A DNA stretch of 35,895 nucleotides from Legionella qingyii (GCF_003184185.1 NZ_QHJG01000013.1:1-35895); one strand, 5' to 3'. Positions 26,490-34,659 are shown, counted from the stretch's first letter. The notes: generated by a model from the letters alone, not told the origin. Made by a program: numbers and translations.

Positions 26490-27953
26490 ATGAAAATATC
26501 CAAAATGAACAGAATGAACGCTTTAATGTTCGGTTTGACTGGTTTATTGGCTATAAGTAACTGTGCTTTCGCACAAAACTCATGTAAGGGCGGCGGAATG
26601 TCGGTTCGCTTTGACTTATCAAAAACGAACAATACAAGCATTGAAAATAAGAATACGTATATCGTAGTTTTGGGTATTGATCCTACAACAAACAAACATG
26701 CTTACGTGAAATTTAATGATGGAAATCAAGTGGGCACACTTGTTGATATTAATGATGCCAATATGAATGGGAAAGACTACGGTATTTCATTGTCAGAATT
26801 AATTCCCAGTTCAGGAGGAATAGCTCAAGCCTGCATTCCACATCTTACTTCTGGTAGAGTTTATATTTCTTTTGGAAATGCCTTGGATATGCCTACAGAA
26901 AAGAATACCCTGACTCCAAAACAACCTGATGTAAATAATCCCGAAACGACTACAAATGGAACGCTTTTTGATAAGGTTGAGTTTAATTACAGCACCAGTG
27001 ATGAAACGGTTATTAACCCAACAGGAGTTGATTTTATTGCTATCCCCTATACGATTCAACAAGCGGGTCACGAGTATGGACATGCGGGCGGCCTAGATGG
27101 TGTCATTAAAAATATGAAAACCATTGTTTGTCGTGCTGCAGGTGAAACAATAAACTCTCCCGAATGCGCTCTACGATGGAACAATTCTGAATGGTCCAGT
27201 CTGGTGGTATATAATTCAGCAAATGTATTAATGCGAGTTGATGCTCCTGGAAGATTTGGTAATCGATTTAATGGATATTTTACAAACTATATCAATGAGC
27301 TTAGTAAATACTATTCTTCCGCTATCAATCGTTCCATTAAAATTGATTTAAGCGAATTGAATAAAGGTATCTGGTCAGGTACTTTTGAACCGAACACTCA
27401 AACATTAGTCTTTTCACCGGATGGGGGCTCAAGCTCTGAATCGTTGTCTTATAATCTAAGTTCACCACAAGCCAGCAATTCAATATTAATGGGAGCACAA
27501 GCACCTTTTTATAATCGAAACGCTGTAGATTCAACCATTGCGCGCGATCTGACCTCTGCTATTGTTTCGGGCATGTTGATGCGCAAAGAATCTGCCTTCA
27601 TTGGTAAGGATTTCTTTGATTCACTAGGTAACCCGGTTTTCAAAAATAAACAACAAATGCAACAACTACTCAAATACTACTTTAACAATGTTGAAAATTC
27701 GGTGGATTACATTATCAATCAATGTGGTGCTACAAAAGATGCACCCTGCATCAATGTGTATTCTGAGGCCATGCATGCGTTGAGTTTCGATAAAAATATA
27801 GATCATCCACAAACTAGTTATTTAAATTCCTACGCTTTTTCCTATGATGATTTTCTAGGTATGGATGGCACCAATACTCAGACTGATGCAAAACCAGCGG
27901 TTATAGTGATCGGTGATATGAAGAATCGAAAGATTCCCCATGTGGATCTCTAA
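26490..27953 (+). CDS. secreted GH64-like beta-1,3-glucanase (thaumatin-like fold)
   Basis: 487 residues. The signal peptide ends AFA before QNS (about residue 29). The core matches glycoside hydrolase family 64: RVYISFGNALDMPT, LFDKVEFNYSTSDE, then NPTGVDFIAIPYTI. E164 and D181 sit where the family's catalytic Glu and Asp (16-17 residues apart) are expected. C-terminal blocks SAIVSGMLMRKESAFIGKDF and INVYSEAMHALSFD follow family style. GH64 enzymes cut beta-1,3-glucan, found in fungal and algal walls and some protist cysts. The substrate here is inferred. AAGG is 6 bases before the ATG. It is likely monocistronic. Confidence 0.75.
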   Translation: MKISKMNRMNALMFGLTGLLAISNCAFAQNSCKGGGMSVRFDLSKTNNTSIENKNTYIVVLGIDPTTNKHAYVKFNDGNQVGTLVDINDANMNGKDYGISLSELIPSSGGIAQACIPHLTSGRVYISFGNALDMPTEKNTLTPKQPDVNNPETTTNGTLFDKVEFNYSTSDETVINPTGVDFIAIPYTIQQAGHEYGHAGGLDGVIKNMKTIVCRAAGETINSPECALRWNNSEWSSLVVYNSANVLMRVDAPGRFGNRFNGYFTNYINELSKYYSSAINRSIKIDLSELNKGIWSGTFEPNTQTLVFSPDGGSSSESLSYNLSSPQASNSILMGAQAPFYNRNAVDSTIARDLTSAIVSGMLMRKESAFIGKDFFDSLGNPVFKNKQQMQQLLKYYFNNVENSVDYIINQCGATKDAPCINVYSEAMHALSFDKNIDHPQTSYLNSYAFSYDDFLGMDGTNTQTDAKPAVIVIGDMKNRKIPHVDL

Positions 27954-28044
27954 TTAGAAACATAATTTACACTATGAACTTGCTGCAATTTCGAGTTAAT
28001 GAAAATAATCTATACTTAAGGATTAGATTCAATCGATATTAAGA

Positions 28045-29112
28045 ATGGATATCATGAAACAAACAGGGATGGTGCTGCAAGGAGGCGGTGCACTAGGAGC
28101 TTATGAGTTTGGCGCCTTAAAACGTCTCTATGAAGAGCCTCAATTTTCACTAGATATTGTTTCAGGGGTTTCTATAGGTGCTATTAATGCAATAGCCTTA
28201 GTTGGAGCCAAAGATGAGCCTATTGCAACTCTTGAAGCAATATGGAACGAATTTGCTCTTTTTTCTTCCCCTTTTCTGAATGATAAACTCGCTTCTTATT
28301 TAGCCTTATTCGGAAATCCGTCCTTTTTCTACCCGCGCACTGACTATTGGAATTTAGCCGATTGGACTTGCTTTTACCTCACCAAACCTTTGCAACAACT
28401 ATTAGAAAAATACATTGATTTTAAAAAAGTAAATAACTCGTCTATGCGTCTAATTCTTACCGCAACCGATATTGCAACAGGAAAAGTCAAAACCTTTTCG
28501 AATCAAGGTAATGATCGAACAGAAATTACTCCACTGCATGTTTTAGCAAGCGGCAGTTTACCTCCTGGTTTCCCTATGACCACGATAAAAAACACCTGTT
28601 ATTGGGATGGCGGCTTATTTGAAAACACACCGCTCTCCCCTGTTTTAGAGAGCCTTAATCCTGATCCTAGCGTAGAAAAGCAAATTATTGTAATTAATCT
28701 TTTCCCAAGCAAAGGCCAAATACCCAAAAATATGATTGATGTTTTTGACAGGATTTTTGAAATTCAATTTTCTAATAAGATCCGCTTTAATAAAGAATTA
28801 ACGGAAAAAATTAATGAATATATCGAAGTAATCAATGAAATTGAACAGATTGTCCCCATTGATAGTCCTATCAAGCAATTGCCAGGGTATCAACGTCTAA
28901 TAAACTATAAATACATTCAAAATATCCTTTATATTGAAAACAAAGATCCCGAGAATGTAAACGCCCCCTTTGATTTTTCTTCCGACACTCTCGGAAGGAG
29001 AATAGATGCAGGATATAGAGATGCCGGAAATGCTCTAAGAGTGTTCAATTCGCGAGTAAACACTGACAGGACTTACGAAAAATCTCAAGGTCGAGGCAAA
29101 AAATGTTTTTAA
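28045..29112 (+). CDS. patatin-like phospholipase with MITE-encoded tail
   Basis: 355 residues. Oxyanion loop GGGALG (13-18), nucleophile elbow GVSIG with Ser43, and DGG at 188-190 form an intact patatin Ser-Asp dyad. SGSLPPGFPM is also typical. It should deacylate phospholipids or other acyl esters. No signal peptide is present; Legionella patatins are often Dot/Icm or cytosolic proteins. The gene runs into MITE copy 2: without the insertion the frame would read VNTD then TAG, so the last 14 residues (RTYEKSQGRGKKCF) come from the element. A second ATG at 28054 is an alternative start; neither has a strong ribosome site. Confidence 0.88.
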   Translation: MDIMKQTGMVLQGGGALGAYEFGALKRLYEEPQFSLDIVSGVSIGAINAIALVGAKDEPIATLEAIWNEFALFSSPFLNDKLASYLALFGNPSFFYPRTDYWNLADWTCFYLTKPLQQLLEKYIDFKKVNNSSMRLILTATDIATGKVKTFSNQGNDRTEITPLHVLASGSLPPGFPMTTIKNTCYWDGGLFENTPLSPVLESLNPDPSVEKQIIVINLFPSKGQIPKNMIDVFDRIFEIQFSNKIRFNKELTEKINEYIEVINEIEQIVPIDSPIKQLPGYQRLINYKYIQNILYIENKDPENVNAPFDFSSDTLGRRIDAGYRDAGNALRVFNSRVNTDRTYEKSQGRGKKCF

Positions 29113-29190
29113 TGAGGGAGTTTAGATAGACTAAATGACCGAATTAAAAACATTTTTTAACAAAGAGATTGGGGTTTTTCGTAAGTCCTG
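29067..29190 (+). mobile_element. MITE copy 2 (124 bp), inserted in the patatin stop region
   Basis: The ends CAGGACTTACGAAAAATCTC and GGGGTTTTTCGTAAGTCCTG are inverted repeats with two differences. ACTGA is duplicated on both sides (29062-29066, 29191-29195). Same orientation as copy 1 and about 90 per cent identical to it. It encodes the novel patatin C-terminus. The following 29196-29345 stretch has a TGGCCA/TGGCC hairpin that may be the original patatin terminator. Confidence 0.93.
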
Positions 29191-29345
29191 ACTGATTAGA
29201 GGAGCGCATAATTGGGATAAGGTCCGCCTTTATAAAGAGAATGGCCAACCTGAAGTGAAAACTGGCCGCTTCTTAACATGTAGAGATAAAAAAATTTGAA
29301 GAATATCTCTATATAAACTAAATTTACCGTAAAGGAGCGAAAGTT

Positions 29346-30725
29346 ATGTTGCCCATCCTTAAGGATTTACAGAATCAAAAAATAAAATGCATTACTGAGC
29401 CAAGGCAACTAATTTCGTATTCCTGTAATTATGGAGGCCCTTTTAACCCTCCAACCCTTATTGTCGAACCTGAAAGCAGGAATGATATTCTTAAAATTGT
29501 AAAACTTGCAAACACATATAAAATGCCTATAGCCGTAAAAGGCTTTGGTCATTCAACAGGTAACCAGCATGAAACTAATAAAGGAATTTTAATCAATATA
29601 AAAAAATTAAATCGTATTCACAGTTTAAAAAAGACTAAAAATGACATTTACTGCATAAATGCTGATTCTGGGGTAAGTTGGCGAAAATTAATTAACTACT
29701 GTTTAAATTATGGACTAATGCCCTATGTATTTACAGATTGGTTGGACTTATCACTCGGCGGAACAATATCTATGGGAGGTATTGGGAGTGCCTCTTTCCG
29801 TTATGGAATTCAATCTGATTATCTTGTTAAAGCGTCTATTGTTACAAAATTTGGACAGCATTATAGAATGGACAAGACCCATCACTCTGAATTGTTTAAC
29901 GCAGCACGCGCAGGGTTAGGCCAATTTGGGATTATAACTAGCGTTGAAATGACCTTAAGAAAAAGCCCTACAAATTGTACGGTGTATAAACAAATTTACA
30001 CCAATTTTGACACATTTTTTAAAGATAGTTTTGAGCTTATAGAGAAAACCAGAGTTGATGCAATAATTGCGCACTTTGAGTGTAACAAGAGTGAATTAAT
30101 TAAACGGCGACTAGGGAGTGATTATAAAAAAATTTACCACAAAGACTTTTCTCGCTCTAAATGGCTAGCCATTTTAGAGGTTACAGAATTTTCTGCATCA
30201 AATTCATCCCCCCCTATATTTAAAGATTGCCTTAAAGAATCCTTTTCTATTAAAGATTATCTTTATAGAATTCCACCCATTTTAGATCCTGGTTTAGAAA
30301 AACAAGATTCTACTCATACTGAAGCTACTCTACTATTTCCCTATAATCAAAAATGCCTAGACTTGTTTTATACTTTGCTTAATCAACTAAGCTATGAGCA
30401 ATTAGGATTTGGTACTATCCTATTTATTCCTCTGAAAAGCTCGGTAATAAAAAGCCCCTTTTTTATAAAGCCTCAATCAACTTATTGTTTTTTATTAGGT
30501 ATTTTATCTCGAAATATGAATACACTTGCAAGCAAGCAATTTTCTTATCTGATCATGGATTTCTATAAAAAAGCGCTTGCACTTGGAGCATGTCGTTATC
30601 CTTGTGATTCTTTAAAAACCTTAAGTTGGCCAAATCATTATGGTTCTTGCTGGGAAGAATTCTTAAAGCTAAAAAAAACATTTGATCCGAATAATATTTA
30701 TTCTCTAGGATTTTCAATTTATTAA
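29346..30725 (+). CDS. FAD-linked oxidase, cytokinin dehydrogenase/BBE-like
   Basis: 459 residues, VAO/PCMH flavoprotein. The FAD domain shows PPTLIVEPESRNDILKIV, VKGFGHSTGNQHE (H69, the usual place for covalent flavin attachment), then TDWLDLSLGGTISMGGIG and FNAARAGLGQFGIITSVEM. The C-terminal WPNHYGSCWEEFLKLKKTFD is also found in cytokinin dehydrogenase-like enzymes. No signal peptide is evident, so it is probably cytosolic. It likely oxidises a small amine or alcohol with O2; the substrate is unknown. AAAGGAG lies 8 bases upstream of the ATG. It starts a tight three-gene unit (22- and 8-base gaps) with VOC and SRPBCC-like proteins. Very low GC suggests an accessory origin. Confidence 0.85.
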   Translation: MLPILKDLQNQKIKCITEPRQLISYSCNYGGPFNPPTLIVEPESRNDILKIVKLANTYKMPIAVKGFGHSTGNQHETNKGILINIKKLNRIHSLKKTKNDIYCINADSGVSWRKLINYCLNYGLMPYVFTDWLDLSLGGTISMGGIGSASFRYGIQSDYLVKASIVTKFGQHYRMDKTHHSELFNAARAGLGQFGIITSVEMTLRKSPTNCTVYKQIYTNFDTFFKDSFELIEKTRVDAIIAHFECNKSELIKRRLGSDYKKIYHKDFSRSKWLAILEVTEFSASNSSPPIFKDCLKESFSIKDYLYRIPPILDPGLEKQDSTHTEATLLFPYNQKCLDLFYTLLNQLSYEQLGFGTILFIPLKSSVIKSPFFIKPQSTYCFLLGILSRNMNTLASKQFSYLIMDFYKKALALGACRYPCDSLKTLSWPNHYGSCWEEFLKLKKTFDPNNIYSLGFSIY

Positions 30726-30747
30726 TAGATTTAAACGAGGAGATTGT

Positions 30748-31284
30748 ATGGGCAGAAATAAACAAAGTTGTCTTACACTAGGAAATATGGATCACTACAC
30801 CTTAATAGTTGAAGATGCAAAAAAAGTGGCTGATTTTCATGTAAATTACTTGGGCTTTAAGTACAAATATGAAAAACTTATTAATACCGGCACAGTTGTT
30901 GCTCCAGATTATGATATGACTAATTGTATCCTGCTGCTACCTCACAATAAAAAAATATTTTGTGTTGTGACACAGGGGATGAATGAGGACACAGTATTTC
31001 ATAAATATTTAAAAAAATATGGTCCCGGAATTCATCATATAGCATTTAAAGTTAACGATATACAATCTGAGTGGGACTTTTGTGTAAACCATAAAATAGA
31101 GACGACTTCCAGTGAGATTATTCTTGATCCGATAAGTGGTTTAAAACAATTTTTTATTACAAAAAATTATGCTGGATATTTTATCGAATTAATAGAAAGG
31201 ACACCGAATTCTGCAACCGAAGAAGAGGACTTTACTGAACAAAACATGAAAAGACTTGCAGATAGTATAAAAAAGGCGATTTAG
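30748..31284 (+). CDS. VOC superfamily protein (glyoxalase/HPPD-like fold)
   Basis: 178 residues. Two beta-alpha-beta3 modules are visible. NMDHYTLIVEDAKKVADFHV, then NYLGF, starts the first; GPGIHHIAFKVNDIQSEWDF starts the second. KQFFITKNYAGYFIELIER ends it. The metal ligands are probably the His in MDHYT, His in GIHHIAF and Glu in FIELIER. The second half recalls 4-hydroxyphenylpyruvate dioxygenase more than glyoxalase I, but the protein is half its length. A reaction cannot be assigned: epimerase, lyase and dioxygenase all occur in this fold. GAGGAG lies 5 bases before ATG. Middle gene of the cassette. Confidence 0.82.
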   Translation: MGRNKQSCLTLGNMDHYTLIVEDAKKVADFHVNYLGFKYKYEKLINTGTVVAPDYDMTNCILLLPHNKKIFCVVTQGMNEDTVFHKYLKKYGPGIHHIAFKVNDIQSEWDFCVNHKIETTSSEIILDPISGLKQFFITKNYAGYFIELIERTPNSATEEEDFTEQNMKRLADSIKKAI

Positions 31285-31292
31285 AGGTGCCA

Positions 31293-31721
31293 ATGGAAGT
31301 CGGTATAGAAATTCACAAACCAATGTCTAGATTGGTAAATTTTGTAGCCCAACAAAAAAACATGCCTCTATGGACTTGCCATCAATCTATAATTGCAACA
31401 AAACATGGTTATTATGAAATTCGCTCAAGGTCTCGTTATAGTTTAGATACTAAAATCAAGAAAATCGATGAGTCAACGGCCTGCATAATCTATAAATGGG
31501 TACATAGCACATATGAATATCAAGTTTGTATTTATATTACAAAGATAAATTTAAAAAAAAGCTATATTTATATGCATATGACAGATAAAAAATTTATTCC
31601 TGTTTTTAAATCTGAATTAAGAGTTTTAAAATCAATTTTAGAAAAAAAAGACTACCCAGAAAAACAAAGGGATTACTTGAAAATAAATAGACACCATATT
31701 CATATATATAAAACATTTTGA
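31293..31721 (+). CDS. small SRPBCC-like protein (tentative)
   Basis: 142 residues from ATG 31293, chosen because GAGG lies 5 bases before it; the GTG at 31287 is less likely. The opening VGIEIHKPMSRLVNFVAQQK and LPLW-like NMPLWTCHQSIIATKHGYYE resemble the SRPBCC (START/polyketide cyclase-like) ligand-binding fold, with alternating beta strands and a long C-terminal helix (FKSELRVLKSILEK). Function is unknown; in the cassette it could bind or cyclise the product of the oxidase and VOC protein. Base composition is very AT-rich, like its two partners. Confidence 0.6.
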   Translation: MEVGIEIHKPMSRLVNFVAQQKNMPLWTCHQSIIATKHGYYEIRSRSRYSLDTKIKKIDESTACIIYKWVHSTYEYQVCIYITKINLKKSYIYMHMTDKKFIPVFKSELRVLKSILEKKDYPEKQRDYLKINRHHIHIYKTF

Positions 31722-31829
31722 GAAAATAATTGAACCATTTTACAAGCCCCACCATGGATCACTTAATACTCACTTAATATTATTTTTGTATAATATGACT
31801 GTTTTTTATCTTGTTGTTTTGGTGTGTTC

Positions 31830-32423
31830 ATGGTTTATTCAAAGCGTTTTTTTATCAACCCATCTATTGGAAAAATGATAGGTATCTATAAATCGATTAG
31901 TAAAGAATTTAAGAAAGATTTGTTACATATCGAATCAGCTTATAATGAAATTCTCCGCGATAACAAAAACAATTTTGATTTATTAAAAGAAAATGAAGAA
32001 ATACAAAATAAAATTAATAATCTTCTTTCTAACTTTACTGGTTCTTTTATAAAAGATAGTCAATGTTTACTCAAAAATATTTATCAGTTACAGGTAAATA
32101 TTCTGCAATTAAAAACAAAATTTATGCTACAACATATTTTATTCAATGATTGTAAATTTGATATTGAAGACTATAAATTAGCAGTGAATCTACATAACTC
32201 CCTCAAAGAATTCCATGATAATGTGCTCGCAATGAAATGGGATCAATCTGATAGTGATAGAACATTAAATTGCAAATATTTTGATTACGCACATTCTTTA
32301 GTTCGAGAACAATATGAAAAATTAGCAGTAGCATTTTCTATTGGCGATCCTTGGGAGAATTGGAGTTATGACGAAGAAGATGATTCAGATTCAGAAGAAT
32401 TTAGGCTCGATTTAAGTCCTTAA
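31830..32423 (+). CDS. orphan helical protein with acidic C-terminal tail
   Basis: About 197 residues, no recognised family. The central part is helical with coiled-coil character (NFDLLKENEEIQNKINNLLS and YQLQVNILQLKTKFMLQH). The C-terminus DPWENWSYDEEDDSDSEEFR is strongly acidic, with a few hydrophobics after it. Glu-rich C-termini are a known trait of Legionella Dot/Icm substrates, so it could be an effector, but this is inference. A TATAAT-like box near 31788-31795 would give it its own promoter. The ATG at 31830 lacks a good ribosome site; a GTG two codons upstream is possible. Confidence 0.6.
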   Translation: MVYSKRFFINPSIGKMIGIYKSISKEFKKDLLHIESAYNEILRDNKNNFDLLKENEEIQNKINNLLSNFTGSFIKDSQCLLKNIYQLQVNILQLKTKFMLQHILFNDCKFDIEDYKLAVNLHNSLKEFHDNVLAMKWDQSDSDRTLNCKYFDYAHSLVREQYEKLAVAFSIGDPWENWSYDEEDDSDSEEFRLDLSP

Positions 32424-32479
32424 CCCTCAAATTTTGTTATGTGCCACCTACATTCCGTGCTTTATGCGCAGAATCCAAA

Positions 32480-32555
32480 TTTAGTGTGTCTCTGTATCGA
32501 TCCAGAACATAAAGCGGAAAGTAGGCGGAATTAAATGAAATATCAACATACTCTA
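32480..32555 (+). repeat. dispersed intergenic repeat, copy C
   Basis: It reads TTTAGTGTGTCTCTGTAT, then ACATAAAGCGGAAAGTAGGC, then GGAATTAAATGAAATATC and ACATACTCTA. Best match to copies A and B. It sits between the acidic-tailed orphan and the hip operator region. The rest of 32424-32648 shows no gene. Confidence 0.65.
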
Positions 32556-32648
32556 GGAAAAACAAAAACATTCCGTGTCAAGCGAATTGTATTAGTATAG
32601 ATTACTTAAACCAATTGAGCGTTTTAGAACGTCGTTACTCAATGAATC

Positions 32649-32666
32649 TATCCCCGGTAAGGTATC
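32649..32666 (+). promoter_or_regulatory. hip operator O1, displaced by a MITE
   Basis: TATCCCCGGTAAGGTATC differs from O4 at only two bases. It fits the TATCC-spacer-GGATA type of HipB operator known from E. coli, with GGTAT at the 3' half. It now lies about 230 bases upstream of hipB because MITE copy 3 is inserted 13 bases after it. Confidence 0.6.
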
Positions 32667-32679
32667 GATTCAAATTTAT

Positions 32680-32803
32680 CAGGACTTACGAAAAAACCCC
32701 AATCTCTTCGTTAAAAAATGTTTTTAATTCGGTCATTTAGTCTATCTAAACTCCCTCAGTAAAAACATTTTTTGCCTCGACCTTGGGGTTTTCGCAAGCC
32801 ATT
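32680..32803 (-). mobile_element. MITE copy 3 (124 bp), in the hip control region
   Basis: The left end CAGGACTTACGAAAAAACCC is intact. The right end is decayed (GGGGTTTTCGCAAGCCATT). TTTAT is repeated at 32675-32679 and 32804-32808. Internal sequence shows opposite orientation to copies 1 and 2. The worn end suggests that this is the oldest copy and may be immobile. Confidence 0.88.
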
Positions 32804-32805
32804 TT

Positions 32806-32879
32806 TATACCCTTAAAAGGATAAAATTGAAATTATCCATTTTAGGGTATAGAATTAAAAATATCCCCAATAAGGTATC
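32806..32879 (+). promoter_or_regulatory. hip operators O2, O3, O4
   Basis: O2 TATACCCTTAAAAGGATA (32806-32823) and O3 TATCCATTTTAGGGTATA (32834-32851) are inverted copies of each other with two differences. O4 TATCCCCAATAAGGTATC (32862-32879) nearly equals O1. O3 and O4 lie 28 bases apart, as do O2 and O3, a near-regular phase for co-operative HipB binding. O4 ends 18 bases before the hipB ATG. Confidence 0.7.
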
Positions 32880-32897
32880 AATTTATCAGGAGCGTTT

Positions 32898-33149
32898 ATG
32901 CTGATTCACTCACCTCTGGAGCTGGCCCTGTTGATAAAAAATCAACGAAAAAAACTAAACCTGAGCCAAGCTGAAGTTGCCGATTTAGTGGGTTTAAAGC
33001 AAAAAACTATTTCTGCAATCGAAAATAACCCAGAAAATATGAGGTTAAGTACTTTATTTAGGATATTATCCGCTCTGGATTTGGATTTAAAAACATCAAC
33101 AAAAAGTAAATCCAATACAACAACCAATCAATGGAACGATGAATGGTAA
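32898..33149 (+). CDS. hipB: HipB antitoxin, XRE-type autorepressor
   Basis: 83 residues. The helix-turn-helix is LSQAEVADLVGLKQKTISAI followed by ENNPENMRLSTLFRILSALD, as in HipB. A flexible tail ends in NDEW; E. coli HipB has a similar Trp-ended tail involved in its turnover. It should neutralise HipA and repress the operon at the O1-O4 sites. AGGAG lies 7 bases before the ATG. The stop overlaps the hipA start by 7 bases, so translation is coupled. Confidence 0.92.
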   Translation: MLIHSPLELALLIKNQRKKLNLSQAEVADLVGLKQKTISAIENNPENMRLSTLFRILSALDLDLKTSTKSKSNTTTNQWNDEW

Positions 33150-34447
33150 AAAAAAATCAAATTCTTTATGTCTTAATGAATGGCATTTTGGTGGGAATGC
33201 TTGAGAAAATGTCTCAGGGGGGATTGAAATTTACTTATCATCAAGACTGGTTAAATCAAGCAGGAGCTCGCCCCATTTCATTATCTTTACCACTTATTGA
33301 GCAAACCTATACTGGTGATGTGGTATATAATTTTTTTGATAATTTGCTCCCTGATAACCAACAAATTCGTGCACGAATCCAAGCCCGTTTTCAAATAGCA
33401 ACGAGCCAGCCCTTTGATTTACTTGCAGGGATTGGCAGAGATTGCGTGGGAGCCATTCAACTCATGACGGGGCCATTAACTGAATTTGAAAAAACAATTA
33501 AATTTAAACCATTAACAGAACAAAAAATTGCCTCTATTTTACGAAATTATCAAATAAATCCATTAGGCATGAGTCAAGAAGATGAGGATTTCCGGATTTC
33601 TATTGCTGGTGCACAAGAAAAAACTGCTTTTCTATATCATCAGAATCAATGGTGTGAACCACTTCAAGAGACACCCACCACACACATTTTTAAATTACCT
33701 ATTGGCATGATTGCACACCAACAAATGGATTTACGAGATAGTTGTGAAAATGAATGGTTGTGCTCGCTACTCGCAAAAAGCTATGGACTGCCCACAGCCG
33801 ATTGTGAAATTCTTCAATTTGAAGATATAAAAGTTTTATCAGTAGAACGTTTTGATCGCCGATTGTCTCGTGATAAAAGCTGGCTTATGCGATTACCTCA
33901 AGAAGATACATGTCAAGCATTAGGCGTTTCTTACAATATCAAATATCAATCAGATGGAGGTCCTGGTATTAAAGATATTATGAAGTTATTGCTCGGTTCA
34001 GCGAATTCGATTGCTGATCGTGATATGTTTTATCGCGCCCAGGTATTCTTCTGGCTTATTGCCGGAATTGATGGACATGCTAAAAATTTCAGTCTTTTTA
34101 TTGAACCAGAAGGAAAATATAGACTCACACCTTTATACGACATCATGTCCGCCTATCCACTAATAAAGAACAACCAATTACAAATCCAGAAAATAAAAAT
34201 GGCCATGGCTTTAAAAGGAAAAAATAATCATTACCATTGGCATACTTTGCAACGTCGACATTTTATAGACACTGCAAAAGATGCGAATTATTCTTCGGAA
34301 CGAGCTGAACTCATTCTCAATGAAATGTTGGAACGAACGGATTCTGTTATTCAGGAAGTTGCAAAGCAATTACCATCCCAATTTCCGAGTCACATTTCCG
34401 AGTCAATATTTGAAGGATTACGAAAAACAAAACAAAAATTAGAATAA
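33143..34447 (+). CDS. hipA: HipA serine/threonine kinase toxin
   Basis: 434 residues (E. coli HipA 440). Key residues appear intact and at matching places: Ser153 in the P-loop ISIAGAQEKTA (E. coli autophosphorylated S150), K184 in HIFKLP, catalytic D310 in GIDGHAKNFS (E. coli D309) and metal-binding D333 in TPLYDIMSAYP (D332). E. coli HipA phosphorylates glutamyl-tRNA synthetase and induces growth arrest. The same target here is probable, not shown. This is the full-length single-chain type, not the split HipBST form. Confidence 0.94.
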   Translation: MVKKNQILYVLMNGILVGMLEKMSQGGLKFTYHQDWLNQAGARPISLSLPLIEQTYTGDVVYNFFDNLLPDNQQIRARIQARFQIATSQPFDLLAGIGRDCVGAIQLMTGPLTEFEKTIKFKPLTEQKIASILRNYQINPLGMSQEDEDFRISIAGAQEKTAFLYHQNQWCEPLQETPTTHIFKLPIGMIAHQQMDLRDSCENEWLCSLLAKSYGLPTADCEILQFEDIKVLSVERFDRRLSRDKSWLMRLPQEDTCQALGVSYNIKYQSDGGPGIKDIMKLLLGSANSIADRDMFYRAQVFFWLIAGIDGHAKNFSLFIEPEGKYRLTPLYDIMSAYPLIKNNQLQIQKIKMAMALKGKNNHYHWHTLQRRHFIDTAKDANYSSERAELILNEMLERTDSVIQEVAKQLPSQFPSHISESIFEGLRKTKQKLE

Positions 34448-34488
34448 CAATCAACTCGGACTGGATAAGGATTTTAGTGTTGTAATTC

Positions 34489-34533
34489 TAGAGTCTGTGA
34501 ACATTTCATTTAATTCTGCCCTGGTGCTTTGAT
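34489..34533 (-). repeat. dispersed intergenic repeat, copy D (partial)
   Basis: The minus strand reads AATCAAAGCACCAGGGCAGA, then ATTAAATGAAATG and ACAGACTCTA. It matches the core of copies A-C but is more diverged and lacks the TGTGTCTCTG block. Confidence 0.5.
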
Positions 34534-34659
34534 TAAAAAATTTTTCAGTTTATCACTAACAATTCTCTTGATAAATAAGAAATTATTAAAAAATTATACT
34601 TTTTTAATAATTGTCTACTATAGTTATTTTTAAATAATAAAAATAAATTAGGGGATATC

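Noticed and set aside
32898..34447. Split HipBST-type toxin system
   Set aside because: HipA is full length with its own N-terminal part; no separate HipS gene lies between or beside the two genes.
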